From assembly GCF_036250755.1 (NCBI RefSeq), contig NZ_CP109583.1, forward strand, positions 7,169,501 to 7,233,500: 64,000 bases of DNA, read 5' to 3'. A program made the translations under genes and the position numbers. The notes under the pieces are model-generated. The model was not told where the DNA came from. It saw nothing but the letters and a program-made list of their open reading frames with translations, and made no database searches. Below are positions 8,360 through 17,805 of this stretch, piece after piece (position 1 is the stretch's first letter; every line of letters starts with the position of its first letter). This DNA is from Streptomyces uncialis. Lineage in GTDB: Bacteria > Actinomycetota > Actinomycetes > Streptomycetales > Streptomycetaceae.

Positions 8360-9364
8360 TCAGACGGCCGTGAACTCGGGATCGGCCTGGGCGGGCACCC
8401 GTACCGTCTCCTCGGGCCGCTCCCGCAGGGCCAGCAGCACCCGCAGGGTGGCGATCCACACCAGGCACGAGCCGAGCATATGGGCGCCGACCAGCACCTC
8501 GGGCAGATCGGTGAAGTACTGGACGTACCCGATGGCGCCCTGGGCCATCAGCACCACGAACAGCTCCCGGGTGCGCGCCAGCGGGCCCTTCGGCGCGTCG
8601 ACCGCCTTCAGCACGAACCACAGCGCGAACGTCAGCGACACCACGACCCACGCGAGGACCGCGTGCAGCGTGGTGACCATCTCCCAGTCGACGTCCATCC
8701 GGGGCACATCGCTGGAGTCGCCCGCGTGCGGTCCCGCACCGGTCACCACCGTGCCGACGGCGATCAGCAGTCCGGTCACCACGACCATCACCCAGACGAG
8801 CTGCTGGACGGCCTTGCCGACCAGCGGACGCGGGACGCCGTCGCCCTCATGGGTGCGCTGCCACATCACCGTGGCCACCGCGATCAGCGCGGTCGACAAC
8901 AGGAAGTGCGCGGCGACGGTGTACGGGTTGAGGCCGACGAGGACAACGATGCCACCGAGCACGGCGTTGCCCATGACCAGCCAGAACTGCGCCCAGCCCA
9001 GCCGGGTGAGGCTGCGGCGCCACGGCTTCTGCGAGCGGGCGGCGACGATCGCCCAGCCGACCGCCGCGCACAGCACGTACGTGAGCAGCCGGTTGCCGAA
9101 CTCGATGTATCCGTGCAGACCCATCTCGCTGGTCGCGGTCAGGGAGTCGTCGGTGCACTTGGGCCAGGTCGGGCAGCCGAGGCCGGAGCCCGTGAGCCGG
9201 ACGGCACCGCCCGTGACCACGATCACGACCATCATCACCAGCGACGAGAGGGCGGCGCGCCGGACCGTCGCGGTGGTGGGGGTCCAGCGTGCGGCGATGT
9301 AGGCCAGCGGGTTGCGCGCGGCTTGAGCGAGCTCGGCTCGGGTCACTTTTGGCACGCGCACCAT
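8360..9364 (-). CDS. ctaA: Heme A synthase (COX15/CtaA family)
   Basis: A 334-residue polytopic membrane enzyme that oxidises the heme O methyl group to give heme A for the aa3 oxidase. Seen are the first membrane segment followed by GGAVRLTGSGLGCPTWPKC, the heme-ligand region GLHGYIEFGNRLLTYV, and further His-bearing helices (AAHFLLST, TTLHAVLAW, GAHMLGSCLVW). The ATG at 9364 (MVRVPKV) is chosen; a GTG at 9385 in the same frame would add seven residues, and neither has a strong ribosome site. It converges with the amidohydrolase gene, only 9 bp away. It forms a functional pair with ctaB at 2911. Confidence 0.95.
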   Translation of the reverse strand: MVRVPKVTRAELAQAARNPLAYIAARWTPTTATVRRAALSSLVMMVVIVVTGGAVRLTGSGLGCPTWPKCTDDSLTATSEMGLHGYIEFGNRLLTYVLCAAVGWAIVAARSQKPWRRSLTRLGWAQFWLVMGNAVLGGIVVLVGLNPYTVAAHFLLSTALIAVATVMWQRTHEGDGVPRPLVGKAVQQLVWVMVVVTGLLIAVGTVVTGAGPHAGDSSDVPRMDVDWEMVTTLHAVLAWVVVSLTFALWFVLKAVDAPKGPLARTRELFVVLMAQGAIGYVQYFTDLPEVLVGAHMLGSCLVWIATLRVLLALRERPEETVRVPAQADPEFTAV

Positions 9365-9442
9365 CGTAAGCGGCAGCTTGTGCACGGCTTCACGAGGGGG
9401 ACGGTCCGGCCTGGCGGGTCTTGTTCCCGGCCTGTTCCCGGC

Positions 9443-10258
9443 TCATTCCCAGCGGAAGAACCGTGCCGCCGCCCCGAGTCCGAGGACGGCCCAGACGGTG
9501 AGTGTCCCGAGATCGGCCCAGGGCATCCCGGCCCCGTCCCGCAGGACGTCCCGCAGCCCGTCGGACAGTGCCGCGATCGGCAGCAGTTCCAGCACCGCGC
9601 GGGAGGCCTCCGGGAAGCGGTCCAGCGGGACCACCACCCCGCCGCCGACCAGCAGCAGCAGGAACACCAGGTTCGCGGCGGCCAGCGTCGCCTCCGCCTT
9701 GAGGGTGCCGGCCATCAGCAGTCCGAGGCCCGAGAACGCGGCGGTGCCGAGCACGAGCAGCAGCAGCACGGTCAGCGGACTGCCCTCGGGCGACCAGCCG
9801 AGGCCGAACGCGATGGCGGTGAGCAGCGCCACCTGGAGCACCTCGACCACCAGGACGGACAGCGTCTTCGCGGTCATCAGGCCCCAGCGCGGCAGCGGGG
9901 ACACGGCCAGCCGCTTGAGCACCCCGTAGCGCCGTTCGAAGCCGGTGGCGATGGCCTGGCCGGTGAACGCCGTCGACATCACCGCGAGTGCCAGTACCCC
10001 GGGCGCGAGGAAGTCGACGGGTTCGCCCGCGCCGGTGTCCACGATGTCGACCGAGCTGAACAGGGCGAGCAGCAGCGCCGGGATGATCACCGTGAGCAGC
10101 AGCTGTTCGCCGTTGCGCAGCAGCATCCTGGTCTCCAGGGCGGCCTGCGAGGCGATCATGCGGGCCAGCGGGGCGCTGCCCGGACGGGGGGTGTGGGTGC
10201 CGCGGCCGACCGGGGCGCCGACGGGCACCCCGGGGGTGGTGTTGGTCCGGGCGGTCAT
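9443..10258 (-). CDS. ABC-2 type transporter permease
   Basis: A 271-residue membrane protein with about six helices in the DrrB/ABC-2 arrangement. Examples are LLLTVIIPALLLALFSSV, VLALAVMSTAFTGQAIATG, VLQVALLTAIAFGLGW and LVFLLLLVGGGVVVPL. The last four residues overlap nothing, but its ATG overlaps the TGA of the ATPase gene by 4 bp, so the two are translated together as one exporter. The first 30 residues are polar and cytosolic. The substrate cannot be read from the sequence; this family exports drugs, lipids or polyketides. Streptomyces often keep such a pair beside the suf operon. Confidence 0.92.
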   Translation of the reverse strand: MTARTNTTPGVPVGAPVGRGTHTPRPGSAPLARMIASQAALETRMLLRNGEQLLLTVIIPALLLALFSSVDIVDTGAGEPVDFLAPGVLALAVMSTAFTGQAIATGFERRYGVLKRLAVSPLPRWGLMTAKTLSVLVVEVLQVALLTAIAFGLGWSPEGSPLTVLLLLVLGTAAFSGLGLLMAGTLKAEATLAAANLVFLLLLVGGGVVVPLDRFPEASRAVLELLPIAALSDGLRDVLRDGAGMPWADLGTLTVWAVLGLGAAARFFRWE

Positions 10259-11187
10259 GAGCGCAGCTCCCTGCCGGTCAGTTCCAGGAAGACGTCTTCC
10301 AGGGTGTGCCGCTCCACCGAGATCCGGTCGGGCATCACCCCGTGCTGGGCGCACCACGAGGTGACGGTGGCGAGCAGATGCGGGTCGATGTCGCCGGTCA
10401 CGCGGTACGCCCCCGGGCTCAGCTCGTCGGCCCGGCTCCCGACGGGGAGCGCCTTCAGCAGGGAGACGAGGTCGAGTCCGGCGCGTCCGGAGAAGCGCAG
10501 GGTGTTCTCGGCGCCGCCCCGGCACAGCTCGTCGGGCGAGCCGTGGGCGATGACCTTGCCCGCGTCGATGACCGCGACATCGTCGGCGAGCTGCTCGGCC
10601 TCGTCCATGTGGTGGGTGGTGAGGACGACGGAGACCCCGTCGGCGCGCAGTTCGCGCACCAGGTCCCAGGTCGCGCGGCGGGCCTGCGGGTCGAGTCCGG
10701 CGGTGGGCTCGTCGAGGAAGACCAGCTCCGGGCGGCCCACGACGGCCATGGCGAGGGCGAGGCGCTGCTGCTGGCCGCCGGACAGCCGCCGGTAGGTGGT
10801 CCGGCCGCAGCCGCCGAGGCCGAGCCGGTCGATCAGGGCGGGGACGTCGAGGGGGTGCGCGTGGAGCCCCGCGACATGCCGCAGCATCTCTTCGGCGCGG
10901 GCGCCGGAGTACACACCACCCGACTGGAGCATCACCCCGATCCGGGTCCGCAGGTCCGCGGCCTGGCGGACCGGGTCGAGCCCGAGGACCCGTACGGTTC
11001 CCGCGTCCGGGCGGCGGTAGCCCTCGCAGATCTCCACGGTGGTGGTCTTCCCGGCGCCGTTGGGTCCGAGCACGGCGGTGATCCCGGCCTCGGCGACCAG
11101 GTCGAGCCCGTCGACGGCGGCCCTGGGGGATTTCTTTCCGTACCGTTTCACCAGTCCGTGGACCTGGAGGACGGGCTCGCTTCGCAT
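10255..11187 (-). CDS. ABC transporter ATP-binding protein
   Basis: A 310-residue ABC ATPase. Walker A GPNGAGKTT is at residues 41-49, the Q-loop near 88, signature LSGGQQQ at 135-141, Walker B LVFLDE at 155-160, and the switch His in TTHHMDEAE. The C-terminal 80 residues form the extra domain typical of DrrA-like ATPases, ending LEDVFLELTGRE. It powers the permease at 9443 through a 4-bp overlapping operon. On the minus strand TAGACT (11201-11196) lies 8 nt before the ATG, so the message is probably nearly leaderless. It is divergent from sufR. Confidence 0.95.
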   Translation of the reverse strand: MRSEPVLQVHGLVKRYGKKSPRAAVDGLDLVAEAGITAVLGPNGAGKTTTVEICEGYRRPDAGTVRVLGLDPVRQAADLRTRIGVMLQSGGVYSGARAEEMLRHVAGLHAHPLDVPALIDRLGLGGCGRTTYRRLSGGQQQRLALAMAVVGRPELVFLDEPTAGLDPQARRATWDLVRELRADGVSVVLTTHHMDEAEQLADDVAVIDAGKVIAHGSPDELCRGGAENTLRFSGRAGLDLVSLLKALPVGSRADELSPGAYRVTGDIDPHLLATVTSWCAQHGVMPDRISVERHTLEDVFLELTGRELRS

Positions 11188-11412
11188 GGGTCGGAAGTCT
11201 AGGGAGCGGCCAGGGGTGCCGGGGCCACCGGGGTGACCCGCCGGGGCCGGTACGCCGCGCCCGGCCCGGTTCCGGACCCGGGCGGCGGGGGGCGGCGGGG
11301 GAGCGGGGGCCGGGGAGCGCGGGGCCGGTGGCGTGGCGGGTCCTTTAGCAGACCGACCCCGGTTAGGTAACCCTTAGTGACCAAGGCCACCGTGCCCGCT
11401 GACCTGGGTTGC
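11188..11412. other. GC-rich spacer between ABC operon and suf operon
   Basis: It holds the -10 box of the ABC operon at its left end and G/C-rich low-complexity DNA (11270-11330). An AT-richer stretch carries TTAGGTAACCCTTAG near 11361-11375 just before the suf promoter. I see no gene here; the 81-residue frame on the minus strand is compositional. Confidence 0.4.
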
Positions 11413-11459
11413 TTGTCCGGGCTCGGGGATTTACGCAACAATGGCGTTGTGAAATACGT
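11413..11459 (+). promoter_or_regulatory. suf promoter and SufR operator (CAAC-N6-GTTG)
   Basis: TTGTCC (11413-11418), an 18-bp spacer and AACAAT (11437-11442) make a promoter whose start point would be at the GTG of sufR (11449). Overlapping the -10 is CAAC-AATGGC-GTTG (11436-11449), inside a wider imperfect dyad TTACGCAAC / GTTGTGAAA. From memory, CAAC-N6-GTTG is the motif described for cyanobacterial SufR. Binding here would block polymerase, giving autorepression by holo-SufR. Confidence 0.7.
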
Positions 11460-12294
11460 CGGCGAGGCCCGGGTGACTCCGCAGGGAGGCCCTCAGGAGG
11501 AGTCCGCGACCGGTGAGCGTTCCACACGCAACCGGGTCGCGCGCTCCATCCTGGACCACGGCCCGTCGACCGTGGCCGACCTCGCGGGCCGCCTCGGCCT
11601 CACCCAGGCCGCCGTCCGCCGCCACCTCGACGCACTCGTCACCGACGATGTCGTCGCGGCGCGCGACCAGCGGGTCTACGGGGCCCGTACCCGGGGCCGG
11701 CCCGCCAAGGTGTTCGCCCTGACCGAATGCGGCCGGGACGCCTTCGACCAGTCGTACGACGAGCTCGCCTCCGAGGCGCTGCGCTGGATCGCGCGGGCCG
11801 CCGGTGGCGGAGCCGCCGGTGAGGCCGCGGTCGCCGCGTTCGCGCGGGACCGGATCGAGTCCCTCGCCGAGACGTACCGGGCCGCGGTCGAGGCCGCGCC
11901 CCCGGACAAGCGTACGGAGGCCCTGGCGAAGGCCCTGACCGCCGACGGGTACGCTGCTACGGCGCGAAGCGCGCCCGGTCGGCAGCGCGGCGAGCAGTTG
12001 TGCCAGCACCACTGCCCGGTCGTCCATGTCGCGGAACAGTTCCCGCAGCTCTGCGAGGCCGAGACCGAGATCTTCTCGCGGCTGCTCGGGACCCATGTCC
12101 AGCGACTGGCGACCATCGCCCACGGCGACGGCGTCTGCACCACGTACATCCCGAACGTGCCGGCCGCCCCCGAGGGGCCGGACGGGACGGAACCGCGGGA
12201 ACCACCGCGGGCGCCGCACCAGGCATCACCCAAGACAGCGCCCCGAACAGCGCGAGACCCATCAGCAAGCACGGCCGGGAGGAACCCCGCATGA
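11449..12294 (+). CDS. sufR: Fe-S cluster biogenesis transcriptional repressor SufR
   Basis: A 281-residue DeoR/ArsR-type winged-helix regulator. The helix-turn-helix covers [25 protein letters not shown], followed by the [13 protein letters not shown] wing. Near the C-terminus the Cys cluster [11 protein letters not shown]...FPQLCEAE provides likely Fe-S ligands. It senses cluster status and controls the suf genes. The GTG at 11449 is chosen because a good promoter places the transcript start there; an ATG at 11377 would lie upstream of that promoter. The stop overlaps the sufB ATG by 4 bp. The last 40 residues are Pro/Ala-rich and poorly conserved in character. Confidence 0.93.
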   Translation: MKYVGEARVTPQGGPQEESATGERSTRNRVARSILDHGPSTVADLAGRLGLTQAAVRRHLDALVTDDVVAARDQRVYGARTRGRPAKVFALTECGRDAFDQSYDELASEALRWIARAAGGGAAGEAAVAAFARDRIESLAETYRAAVEAAPPDKRTEALAKALTADGYAATARSAPGRQRGEQLCQHHCPVVHVAEQFPQLCEAETEIFSRLLGTHVQRLATIAHGDGVCTTYIPNVPAAPEGPDGTEPREPPRAPHQASPKTAPRTARDPSASTAGRNPA

Positions 12295-13712
12295 CTCTCC
12301 CCACGGAGACCGCCCACCCCGAACTCGATGGCCTTGGCACGTACGAATACGGCTGGGCCGACTCCGACGAGGCCGGTGCCGCGGCGAAGCGCGGTCTCAA
12401 CGAGGACGTCGTCCTGGACATCTCCGGCAAGAAGAGCGAGCCGGAGTGGATGACCAAGCTCCGCCTCAAGGGGCTGCGGCTGTTCGAGAAGAAGCCCATG
12501 CCCAGCTGGGGCTCGGACCTGTCCGGGATCGACTTCGACAACATCAAGTACTTCGTGCGTTCCACGGAGAAGCAGGCGGAGTCCTGGGAGGACCTGCCCG
12601 AGGACATCAAGAACACGTACGACAGGCTCGGCATCCCCGAGGCGGAGAAGCAGCGCCTGGTCGCCGGTGTCGCCGCGCAGTACGAGTCCGAGGTCGTCTA
12701 CCACCAGATCCGTGAGGACCTGGAGGAGCAGGGCGTCATCTTCCTCGACACCGACACCGCCCTCAAGCAGCACCCGGAGCTCTTCAAGGAGTACTTCGGC
12801 ACGGTCATCCCCGTAGGCGACAACAAGTTCGCGTCGCTGAACACGGCCGTGTGGTCCGGCGGCTCGTTCATCTACGTCCCCAAGGGCGTGCATGTCGAGA
12901 TCCCGCTCCAGGCCTACTTCCGGATCAACACCGAGAACATGGGCCAGTTCGAGCGGACGCTGATCATCGTCGACGAGGACGCCTACGTCCACTACGTCGA
13001 GGGCTGTACCGCGCCGATCTACAAGTCGGACTCCCTGCACTCCGCGGTGGTCGAGATCATCGTGAAGAAGGGCGCCCGCTGCCGTTACACGACCATCCAG
13101 AACTGGTCGAACAACGTCTACAACCTGGTCACCAAGCGCGCCGTGGCCTACGAGGGCGCGACCATGGAGTGGGTCGACGGCAACATCGGCTCCAAGGTCA
13201 CCATGAAGTACCCGGCCGTCTACCTGATGGGCGAGCACGCCAAGGGCGAGACGCTGTCCATCGCCTTCGCGGGCGAGGGCCAGCACCAGGACGCGGGCGC
13301 CAAGATGGTCCACATGGCCCCCAACACCTCCTCGAACATCGTCTCCAAGTCGGTGGCCCGGGGCGGTGGCCGCACCTCCTACCGCGGTCTGATCGAGATC
13401 GGTGAGGGCGCGCCCGGCTCCAAGTCGAACGTCCTGTGCGACGCGCTGCTCGTCGACACGATCTCCCGTTCCGACACCTACCCCTACGTCGACGTCCGCG
13501 AGGACGACGTCTCCATGGGGCACGAGGCGACCGTCTCCAAGGTCTCCGAGGACCAGCTCTTCTATCTGATGAGCCGCGGCCTCACCGAGTTCGAGGCCAT
13601 GGCGATGATCGTGCGCGGCTTCGTGGAGCCGATCGCCAAGGAGCTCCCCATGGAGTACGCCCTTGAGCTGAACCGGCTGATCGAGCTCCAGATGGAGGGC
13701 GCGGTCGGCTGA
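12291..13712 (+). CDS. sufB: Fe-S cluster assembly protein SufB
   Basis: A 473-residue scaffold subunit of the SufBCD complex, which assembles nascent Fe-S clusters in the cytosol. The central beta-helix segment [22 protein letters not shown] and the C-terminal core [40 protein letters not shown] are characteristic. The assembly-site cysteine is probably the one in [16 protein letters not shown] lies about 9 nt before the ATG, which overlaps the sufR stop. It is the longest gene of the operon. Family length and motifs are complete. Confidence 0.97.
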   Translation: MTLPTETAHPELDGLGTYEYGWADSDEAGAAAKRGLNEDVVLDISGKKSEPEWMTKLRLKGLRLFEKKPMPSWGSDLSGIDFDNIKYFVRSTEKQAESWEDLPEDIKNTYDRLGIPEAEKQRLVAGVAAQYESEVVYHQIREDLEEQGVIFLDTDTALKQHPELFKEYFGTVIPVGDNKFASLNTAVWSGGSFIYVPKGVHVEIPLQAYFRINTENMGQFERTLIIVDEDAYVHYVEGCTAPIYKSDSLHSAVVEIIVKKGARCRYTTIQNWSNNVYNLVTKRAVAYEGATMEWVDGNIGSKVTMKYPAVYLMGEHAKGETLSIAFAGEGQHQDAGAKMVHMAPNTSSNIVSKSVARGGGRTSYRGLIEIGEGAPGSKSNVLCDALLVDTISRSDTYPYVDVREDDVSMGHEATVSKVSEDQLFYLMSRGLTEFEAMAMIVRGFVEPIAKELPMEYALELNRLIELQMEGAVG

Positions 13713-13733
13713 CCCCGGCCGCCCCGCCGTCCC

Positions 13734-13756
13734 GGGGGTCCGGCCCCCGGACCCCC
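13734..13756 (+). terminator. Intra-operon hairpin between sufB and sufD
   Basis: GGGGGTCCGG (13734-13743) pairs with CCGGACCCCC (13747-13756) around a 3-nt loop. It lies 22 nt after the sufB stop, inside an 87-nt gap in an otherwise tightly packed operon. There is no U-run. It may partly terminate transcription or protect the sufR-sufB part of the message from decay. Confidence 0.5.
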
Positions 13757-13799
13757 GCAGCGTCACGTCTTATCCCAGAAAGCGAGCACTACGACAGCC

Positions 13800-14981
13800 A
13801 TGGCTGAGGCTCAGAATCTCCCGGTGGGGTCCACCACCGCCGGCGCCATCGCGGTGGCGGCCGAGTCGACCGTCGCCACCCGCATGAGCGCGCCCCCGTC
13901 CTTCGACGTGGCGGACTTCCCCGTGCCCCACGGCCGTGAGGAGGAGTGGCGGTTCACGCCGCTCGACCGGCTGCGCGGACTGCACGACGGCACCGCCGTC
14001 GCGACCGGCTCCGTCAAGGTCACCGTCGAGGCCCCCGAGGGTGTCGTCGTCGAGACCGTCGGCCGTGACGACGCGCGCCTCGGCCGGGCCGGCACGCCCG
14101 TCGACCGGGTCGCCGCGCAGGCGTACTCGTCCTTCGAGACGGCGTCCGTGATCACCGTCCCCAAGGACACCGTCCTCACCGAGCCGGTGCGGATCGCGGT
14201 CCACGGCGAGAGCGGTACCGCGTTCGGCCACCAGGTCGTCGAGCTGGGCGCCTTCGCCGAGGCCGTGGTCGTCGTCGACCACACCGGTGACGCCGTCCTC
14301 GCCACGAACGTCGACTACGTCCTCGGTGACGGGGCCAAGCTCACCGTCGTCTCCGTGCAGGACTGGGACGACGAGGCCGTCCACGTCGCCCAGCACAACG
14401 CGCTGATCGGCCGGGACGCCCTGTTCAAGTCGGTCGTCGTCACCTTCGGCGGGGACCTCGTACGTCTCCACCCCCGGGTCGCCTACGCGGGCACCGGTGG
14501 TGAGGCCGAGCTGTTCGGTCTGTACTTCACCGACCGGGGCCAGCACCAGGAGCACCGTCTCCTGGTCGACCACAACACCCCGCACTGCAAGTCCAACGTC
14601 GTCTACAAGGGCGCGCTCCAGGGCGACGGCGCGCACGCGGTGTGGATCGGTGACGTGCTGATCGAGGCCAGGGCCGAGGGCACCGACACCTACGAGATGA
14701 ACCGGAACCTCGTCCTCACCGACGGTGCCCGGGTCGACTCCGTGCCGAACCTGGAGATCGAGACCGGTGAGATCGTCGGCGCCGGACACGCCTCCGCCAC
14801 CGGCCGCTTCGACGACGAGCAGCTCTTCTACCTGATGGCCCGCGGCATCCCCCAGCAGGAGGCCCGCCGTCTCGTGGTGCGCGGCTTCTTCGCCGAGCTG
14901 GTCCAGCAGATCGGCCTGCCCGACGTCGAGGAGCGGCTGATCACCCGGATCGAAGAGGAGCTGGAGGCGTCGGTCGCATGA
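13800..14981 (+). CDS. sufD: Fe-S cluster assembly protein SufD
   Basis: A 393-residue paralogue of SufB and partner in the SufBCD scaffold. Visible family segments are FPVPHGREEEWRFTPLDRLRGL near residue 40, the beta-helix core, and the C-terminal SATGRFDDEQLFYLMARGIPQQEARRLVVRGFF with the HxxxxCKSNVVYKG segment (HNTPHCKSN) near residue 262. The final four bases overlap the start of the Rieske gene. The 87-bp gap before it is the widest inside this operon and contains a strong hairpin. Confidence 0.96.
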   Translation: MAEAQNLPVGSTTAGAIAVAAESTVATRMSAPPSFDVADFPVPHGREEEWRFTPLDRLRGLHDGTAVATGSVKVTVEAPEGVVVETVGRDDARLGRAGTPVDRVAAQAYSSFETASVITVPKDTVLTEPVRIAVHGESGTAFGHQVVELGAFAEAVVVVDHTGDAVLATNVDYVLGDGAKLTVVSVQDWDDEAVHVAQHNALIGRDALFKSVVVTFGGDLVRLHPRVAYAGTGGEAELFGLYFTDRGQHQEHRLLVDHNTPHCKSNVVYKGALQGDGAHAVWIGDVLIEARAEGTDTYEMNRNLVLTDGARVDSVPNLEIETGEIVGAGHASATGRFDDEQLFYLMARGIPQQEARRLVVRGFFAELVQQIGLPDVEERLITRIEEELEASVA

Positions 14982-15295
14982 CGTTCGTACGCGCCTGCGG
15001 AGTGAGCGAGCTGGAGGACGACACCCCGAAGAGGGTGGAGCTCGACGGCACGCCGGTCTCGGTCGTCCGTACCGAGGGCGAGGTGTTCGCCATCCACGAC
15101 ATCTGTTCGCACGCGAACGTCTCCCTCTCCGAGGGCGAGGTGGAGGACTGTCAGATCGAGTGCTGGCTGCACGGCTCCAGCTTCGACCTCCGCACCGGCA
15201 AGCCGTCCGGCCTTCCCGCGACGCGCCCTGTTCCCGTATACCCCGTAAAGATCGAAGGGGACGACGTGCTCGTCTCCCTTTCCCAGGAGTCCTGA
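14978..15295 (+). CDS. Rieske [2Fe-2S] ferredoxin-type protein in the suf operon
   Basis: A 105-residue single-domain Rieske protein. The ligand motif is CSH (about residues 45-47) and CWLHG (about 63-67), the standard CxH...CxxH spacing. It resembles the ferredoxin subunits of aromatic dioxygenases, but no dioxygenase is near. Its position between sufD and sufC is the usual actinobacterial arrangement. It overlaps sufD by 4 bp and ends 7 nt before sufC. It probably supplies electrons for assembly or acts as a cluster carrier; its precise role is not established by the sequence. Confidence 0.93.
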   Translation: MTFVRACGVSELEDDTPKRVELDGTPVSVVRTEGEVFAIHDICSHANVSLSEGEVEDCQIECWLHGSSFDLRTGKPSGLPATRPVPVYPVKIEGDDVLVSLSQES

Positions 15296-15302
15296 GGCAC
15301 CC

Positions 15303-16067
15303 ATGGCAACGCTTGAAATCCGAGACCTGCACGTCACCGTCGAGGCCGACAACGCCACGAAGGAGATCCTCAAGGGCGTCGACCTGACCGTGAAGCAGGG
15401 CGAGACGCACGCCATCATGGGCCCCAACGGCTCCGGCAAGTCGACCCTCGCCTACTCGCTGGCCGGTCACCCCAAGTACCAGATCACCGGGGGCACCGTC
15501 ACCCTCGACGGCGAGGACGTCCTGGAGATGTCCGTCGACGAGCGGGCCCGCGCCGGCCTGTTCCTCGCGATGCAGTACCCCGTCGAGATCCCCGGCGTCT
15601 CCGTCTCCAACTTCCTGCGCACCTCCGCCACCGCCATCCGCGGTGAGGCCCCCAAGCTGCGGACGTGGGTCAAGGAGGTCAAGGAGACCATGCAGCGGCT
15701 CCACATGGACCCGGCCTTCGCCGAGCGCAACGTCAACGAGGGCTTCTCCGGCGGCGAGAAGAAGCGCCACGAGATCCTTCAGCTGGAACTGCTCAAGCCG
15801 AAGATCGCGATCCTCGACGAGACCGACTCCGGCCTCGACGTGGACGCCCTGCGGGTCGTCTCCGAGGGCGTCAACCGCGTCCGCGGCACCGGCGAGGTGG
15901 GCACCCTCCTCATCACGCACTACACCCGCATCCTGCGGTACATCAAGCCCGACCAGGTCCACGTCTTCTCGGGCGGCCGCATCGTCGAGTCCGGCGGCGC
16001 CGAGCTCGCCGACAAGCTGGAGAACGAGGGCTACGAGGCTTACGTGAAGGGTGGCGCATCCGCGTGA
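15303..16067 (+). CDS. sufC: Fe-S cluster assembly ATPase SufC
   Basis: A 254-residue soluble ABC ATPase that drives conformational change in SufBCD. Walker A GPNGSGKST is near residue 40. FSGGEKKRHEILQLELLKPK is the SufC-type signature, and AILDETDSGLDVDAL is Walker B with the D-loop. There are no membrane segments. The stop overlaps the sufS GTG (GTGA). It completes the scaffold with SufB and SufD. Confidence 0.97.
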   Translation: MATLEIRDLHVTVEADNATKEILKGVDLTVKQGETHAIMGPNGSGKSTLAYSLAGHPKYQITGGTVTLDGEDVLEMSVDERARAGLFLAMQYPVEIPGVSVSNFLRTSATAIRGEAPKLRTWVKEVKETMQRLHMDPAFAERNVNEGFSGGEKKRHEILQLELLKPKIAILDETDSGLDVDALRVVSEGVNRVRGTGEVGTLLITHYTRILRYIKPDQVHVFSGGRIVESGGAELADKLENEGYEAYVKGGASA

Positions 16068-17332
16068 CTGTGGCCCGACAGGGGCTCTCCGGCCTCCTCG
16101 ACACCGAGGCGATCCGCAAGGACTTCCCGATCCTGGACCGGGTGATCCACGGCGACAAGAAGCTGGTGTACCTGGACAACGCGGCCACGTCCCAGACGCC
16201 GCGCCAGGTCCTCGACGTGATCTCCGAGTACTACGAGCAGCACAACGCGAATGTGCACCGCGGTGTCCATGTGCTGGCCGAGGAGGCCACCGCGCTGTAC
16301 GAGGGCGCGCGTGACAAGGTCGCCGCGTTCATCAACGCGCCCAGCCGCGACGAGGTGATCTTCACCAAGAACGCCTCCGAGTCGCTGAACCTCGTGGCCA
16401 ACATGCTGGGCTGGGCCGACGAGCCCTACCGGGTGGACCACGAGACCGAGATCGTCATCACGGAGATGGAGCACCACTCCAACATCGTCCCGTGGCAGCT
16501 GCTCTCGCAGCGCACCGGCGCGAAGCTGAAGTGGTTCGGCCTCACCGACGACGGCCGTCTCGACCTGTCGAACATCGAGGAGGTCATCACGGAGAAGACG
16601 AAGATCGTCTCCTTCGTGCTGGTCTCCAACATCCTCGGCACGGTCAACCCGGTCGAGGCGATCGTGCGCCGTGCCCAGCAGGTCGGCGCGCTCGTCCTCA
16701 TCGACGCCTCGCAGGCCGCTCCGCACATGCCGATGGACGTCCAGGCGCTCCAGGCGGACTTCGTGGCCTTCACCGGCCACAAGATGTGCGGTCCGACCGG
16801 TATCGGGGTGCTGTGGGGCCGCCAGGAGCTCCTGGAGGACCTGCCCCCGTTCCTCGGCGGCGGCGAGATGATCGAGACGGTGTCCATGCACTCCTCGACC
16901 TACGCGCCCGCCCCGCACAAGTTCGAGGCGGGCACCCCGCCCATCGCGCAGGCGGTGGCGCTGGGCGCGGCCGTCGACTATCTCGACGCCATCGGGATGG
17001 ACCGGATCGCACAGCACGAGCACGCGCTCACGGAGTACGCCGTCAAGCGGCTCCTGGACGTGCCCGACCTGCGGATCATCGGCCCCACCACGGCCGAGGA
17101 CCGCGGCGCCGCGATCTCGTTCACACTCGGTGACATCCATCCGCACGACGTGGGCCAGGTCCTCGACGAGCAGGGCATCGCCGTCCGCGTCGGTCACCAC
17201 TGCGCGCGGCCGGTCTGTCTGCGCTACGGAATTCCTGCGACCACGCGGGCGTCGTTCTATCTGTACTCCACGCCGGGCGAGATCGACGCTCTGATCGACG
17301 GCCTGGAGCACGTACGGAACTTCTTCGGCTGA
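16064..17332 (+). CDS. sufS: Cysteine desulfurase SufS
   Basis: A 422-residue class V aminotransferase-fold PLP enzyme that takes sulfur from cysteine as a persulfide. The PLP lysine is in AFTGHKMCGPTGIG (K240) and the catalytic cysteine in VGHHCARPVCLRYG (C380). This is the group II desulfurase pattern that pairs with a zinc sulfur acceptor, here SufU encoded next. The GTG at 16064 overlaps the sufC stop; a second GTG two codons later is possible. It ends 14 nt before sufU. Confidence 0.96.
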   Translation: MTVARQGLSGLLDTEAIRKDFPILDRVIHGDKKLVYLDNAATSQTPRQVLDVISEYYEQHNANVHRGVHVLAEEATALYEGARDKVAAFINAPSRDEVIFTKNASESLNLVANMLGWADEPYRVDHETEIVITEMEHHSNIVPWQLLSQRTGAKLKWFGLTDDGRLDLSNIEEVITEKTKIVSFVLVSNILGTVNPVEAIVRRAQQVGALVLIDASQAAPHMPMDVQALQADFVAFTGHKMCGPTGIGVLWGRQELLEDLPPFLGGGEMIETVSMHSSTYAPAPHKFEAGTPPIAQAVALGAAVDYLDAIGMDRIAQHEHALTEYAVKRLLDVPDLRIIGPTTAEDRGAAISFTLGDIHPHDVGQVLDEQGIAVRVGHHCARPVCLRYGIPATTRASFYLYSTPGEIDALIDGLEHVRNFFG

Positions 17333-17346
17333 GGGGCTCTGGGATC

Positions 17347-17805
17347 GTGAAGTTGGACTCGATGTACCAGGACGTCATCCTGGACCACTACAAGCACCCG
17401 CACGGGCGTGGTCTGCGGGACGGTGACGCCGAGGTGCACCACGTCAACCCGACGTGCGGTGACGAGATCACGCTCCGGGTGAAGTACGAGGGACGGCGGA
17501 TCGCCGACATCTCGTACGAGGGGCAGGGGTGCTCGATCAGTCAGGCGAGCGCCTCGGTGCTGAACGACCTGCTCGTCGGCAAGGAGCTCGACGAGGCCCA
17601 GAAGATCCAGGGCGTCTTCCTGGAGCTGATGCAGTCCAAGGGCCGCATCGAACCGGACGACGCCATGGAGGAGGTCCTGGAGGACGCGGTCGCGTTCGCC
17701 GGGGTCTCCAAGTACCCGGCACGGGTGAAATGCGCCCTGCTGAGCTGGATGGCCTGGAAGGACGCGACGGCCCAGGCTTTCGCGAAGGAGGCGAGGAGCG
17801 CATGA
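17347..17805 (+). CDS. sufU: Sulfur-transfer protein SufU
   Basis: A 152-residue IscU-fold protein of the SufU type. C37 (NPTCGDE, with D39), C62 (GQGCSIS) and C129 (ARVKCALL) are the expected zinc ligands and sulfur acceptor. The insertion between C62 and C129 that marks SufU rather than IscU is present. It receives persulfide from SufS and passes it to SufBCD. The start is GTG (KLDSMYQDVILDHYKHP). Its stop overlaps the sufT ATG by 4 bp. Confidence 0.95.
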   Translation: MKLDSMYQDVILDHYKHPHGRGLRDGDAEVHHVNPTCGDEITLRVKYEGRRIADISYEGQGCSISQASASVLNDLLVGKELDEAQKIQGVFLELMQSKGRIEPDDAMEEVLEDAVAFAGVSKYPARVKCALLSWMAWKDATAQAFAKEARSA

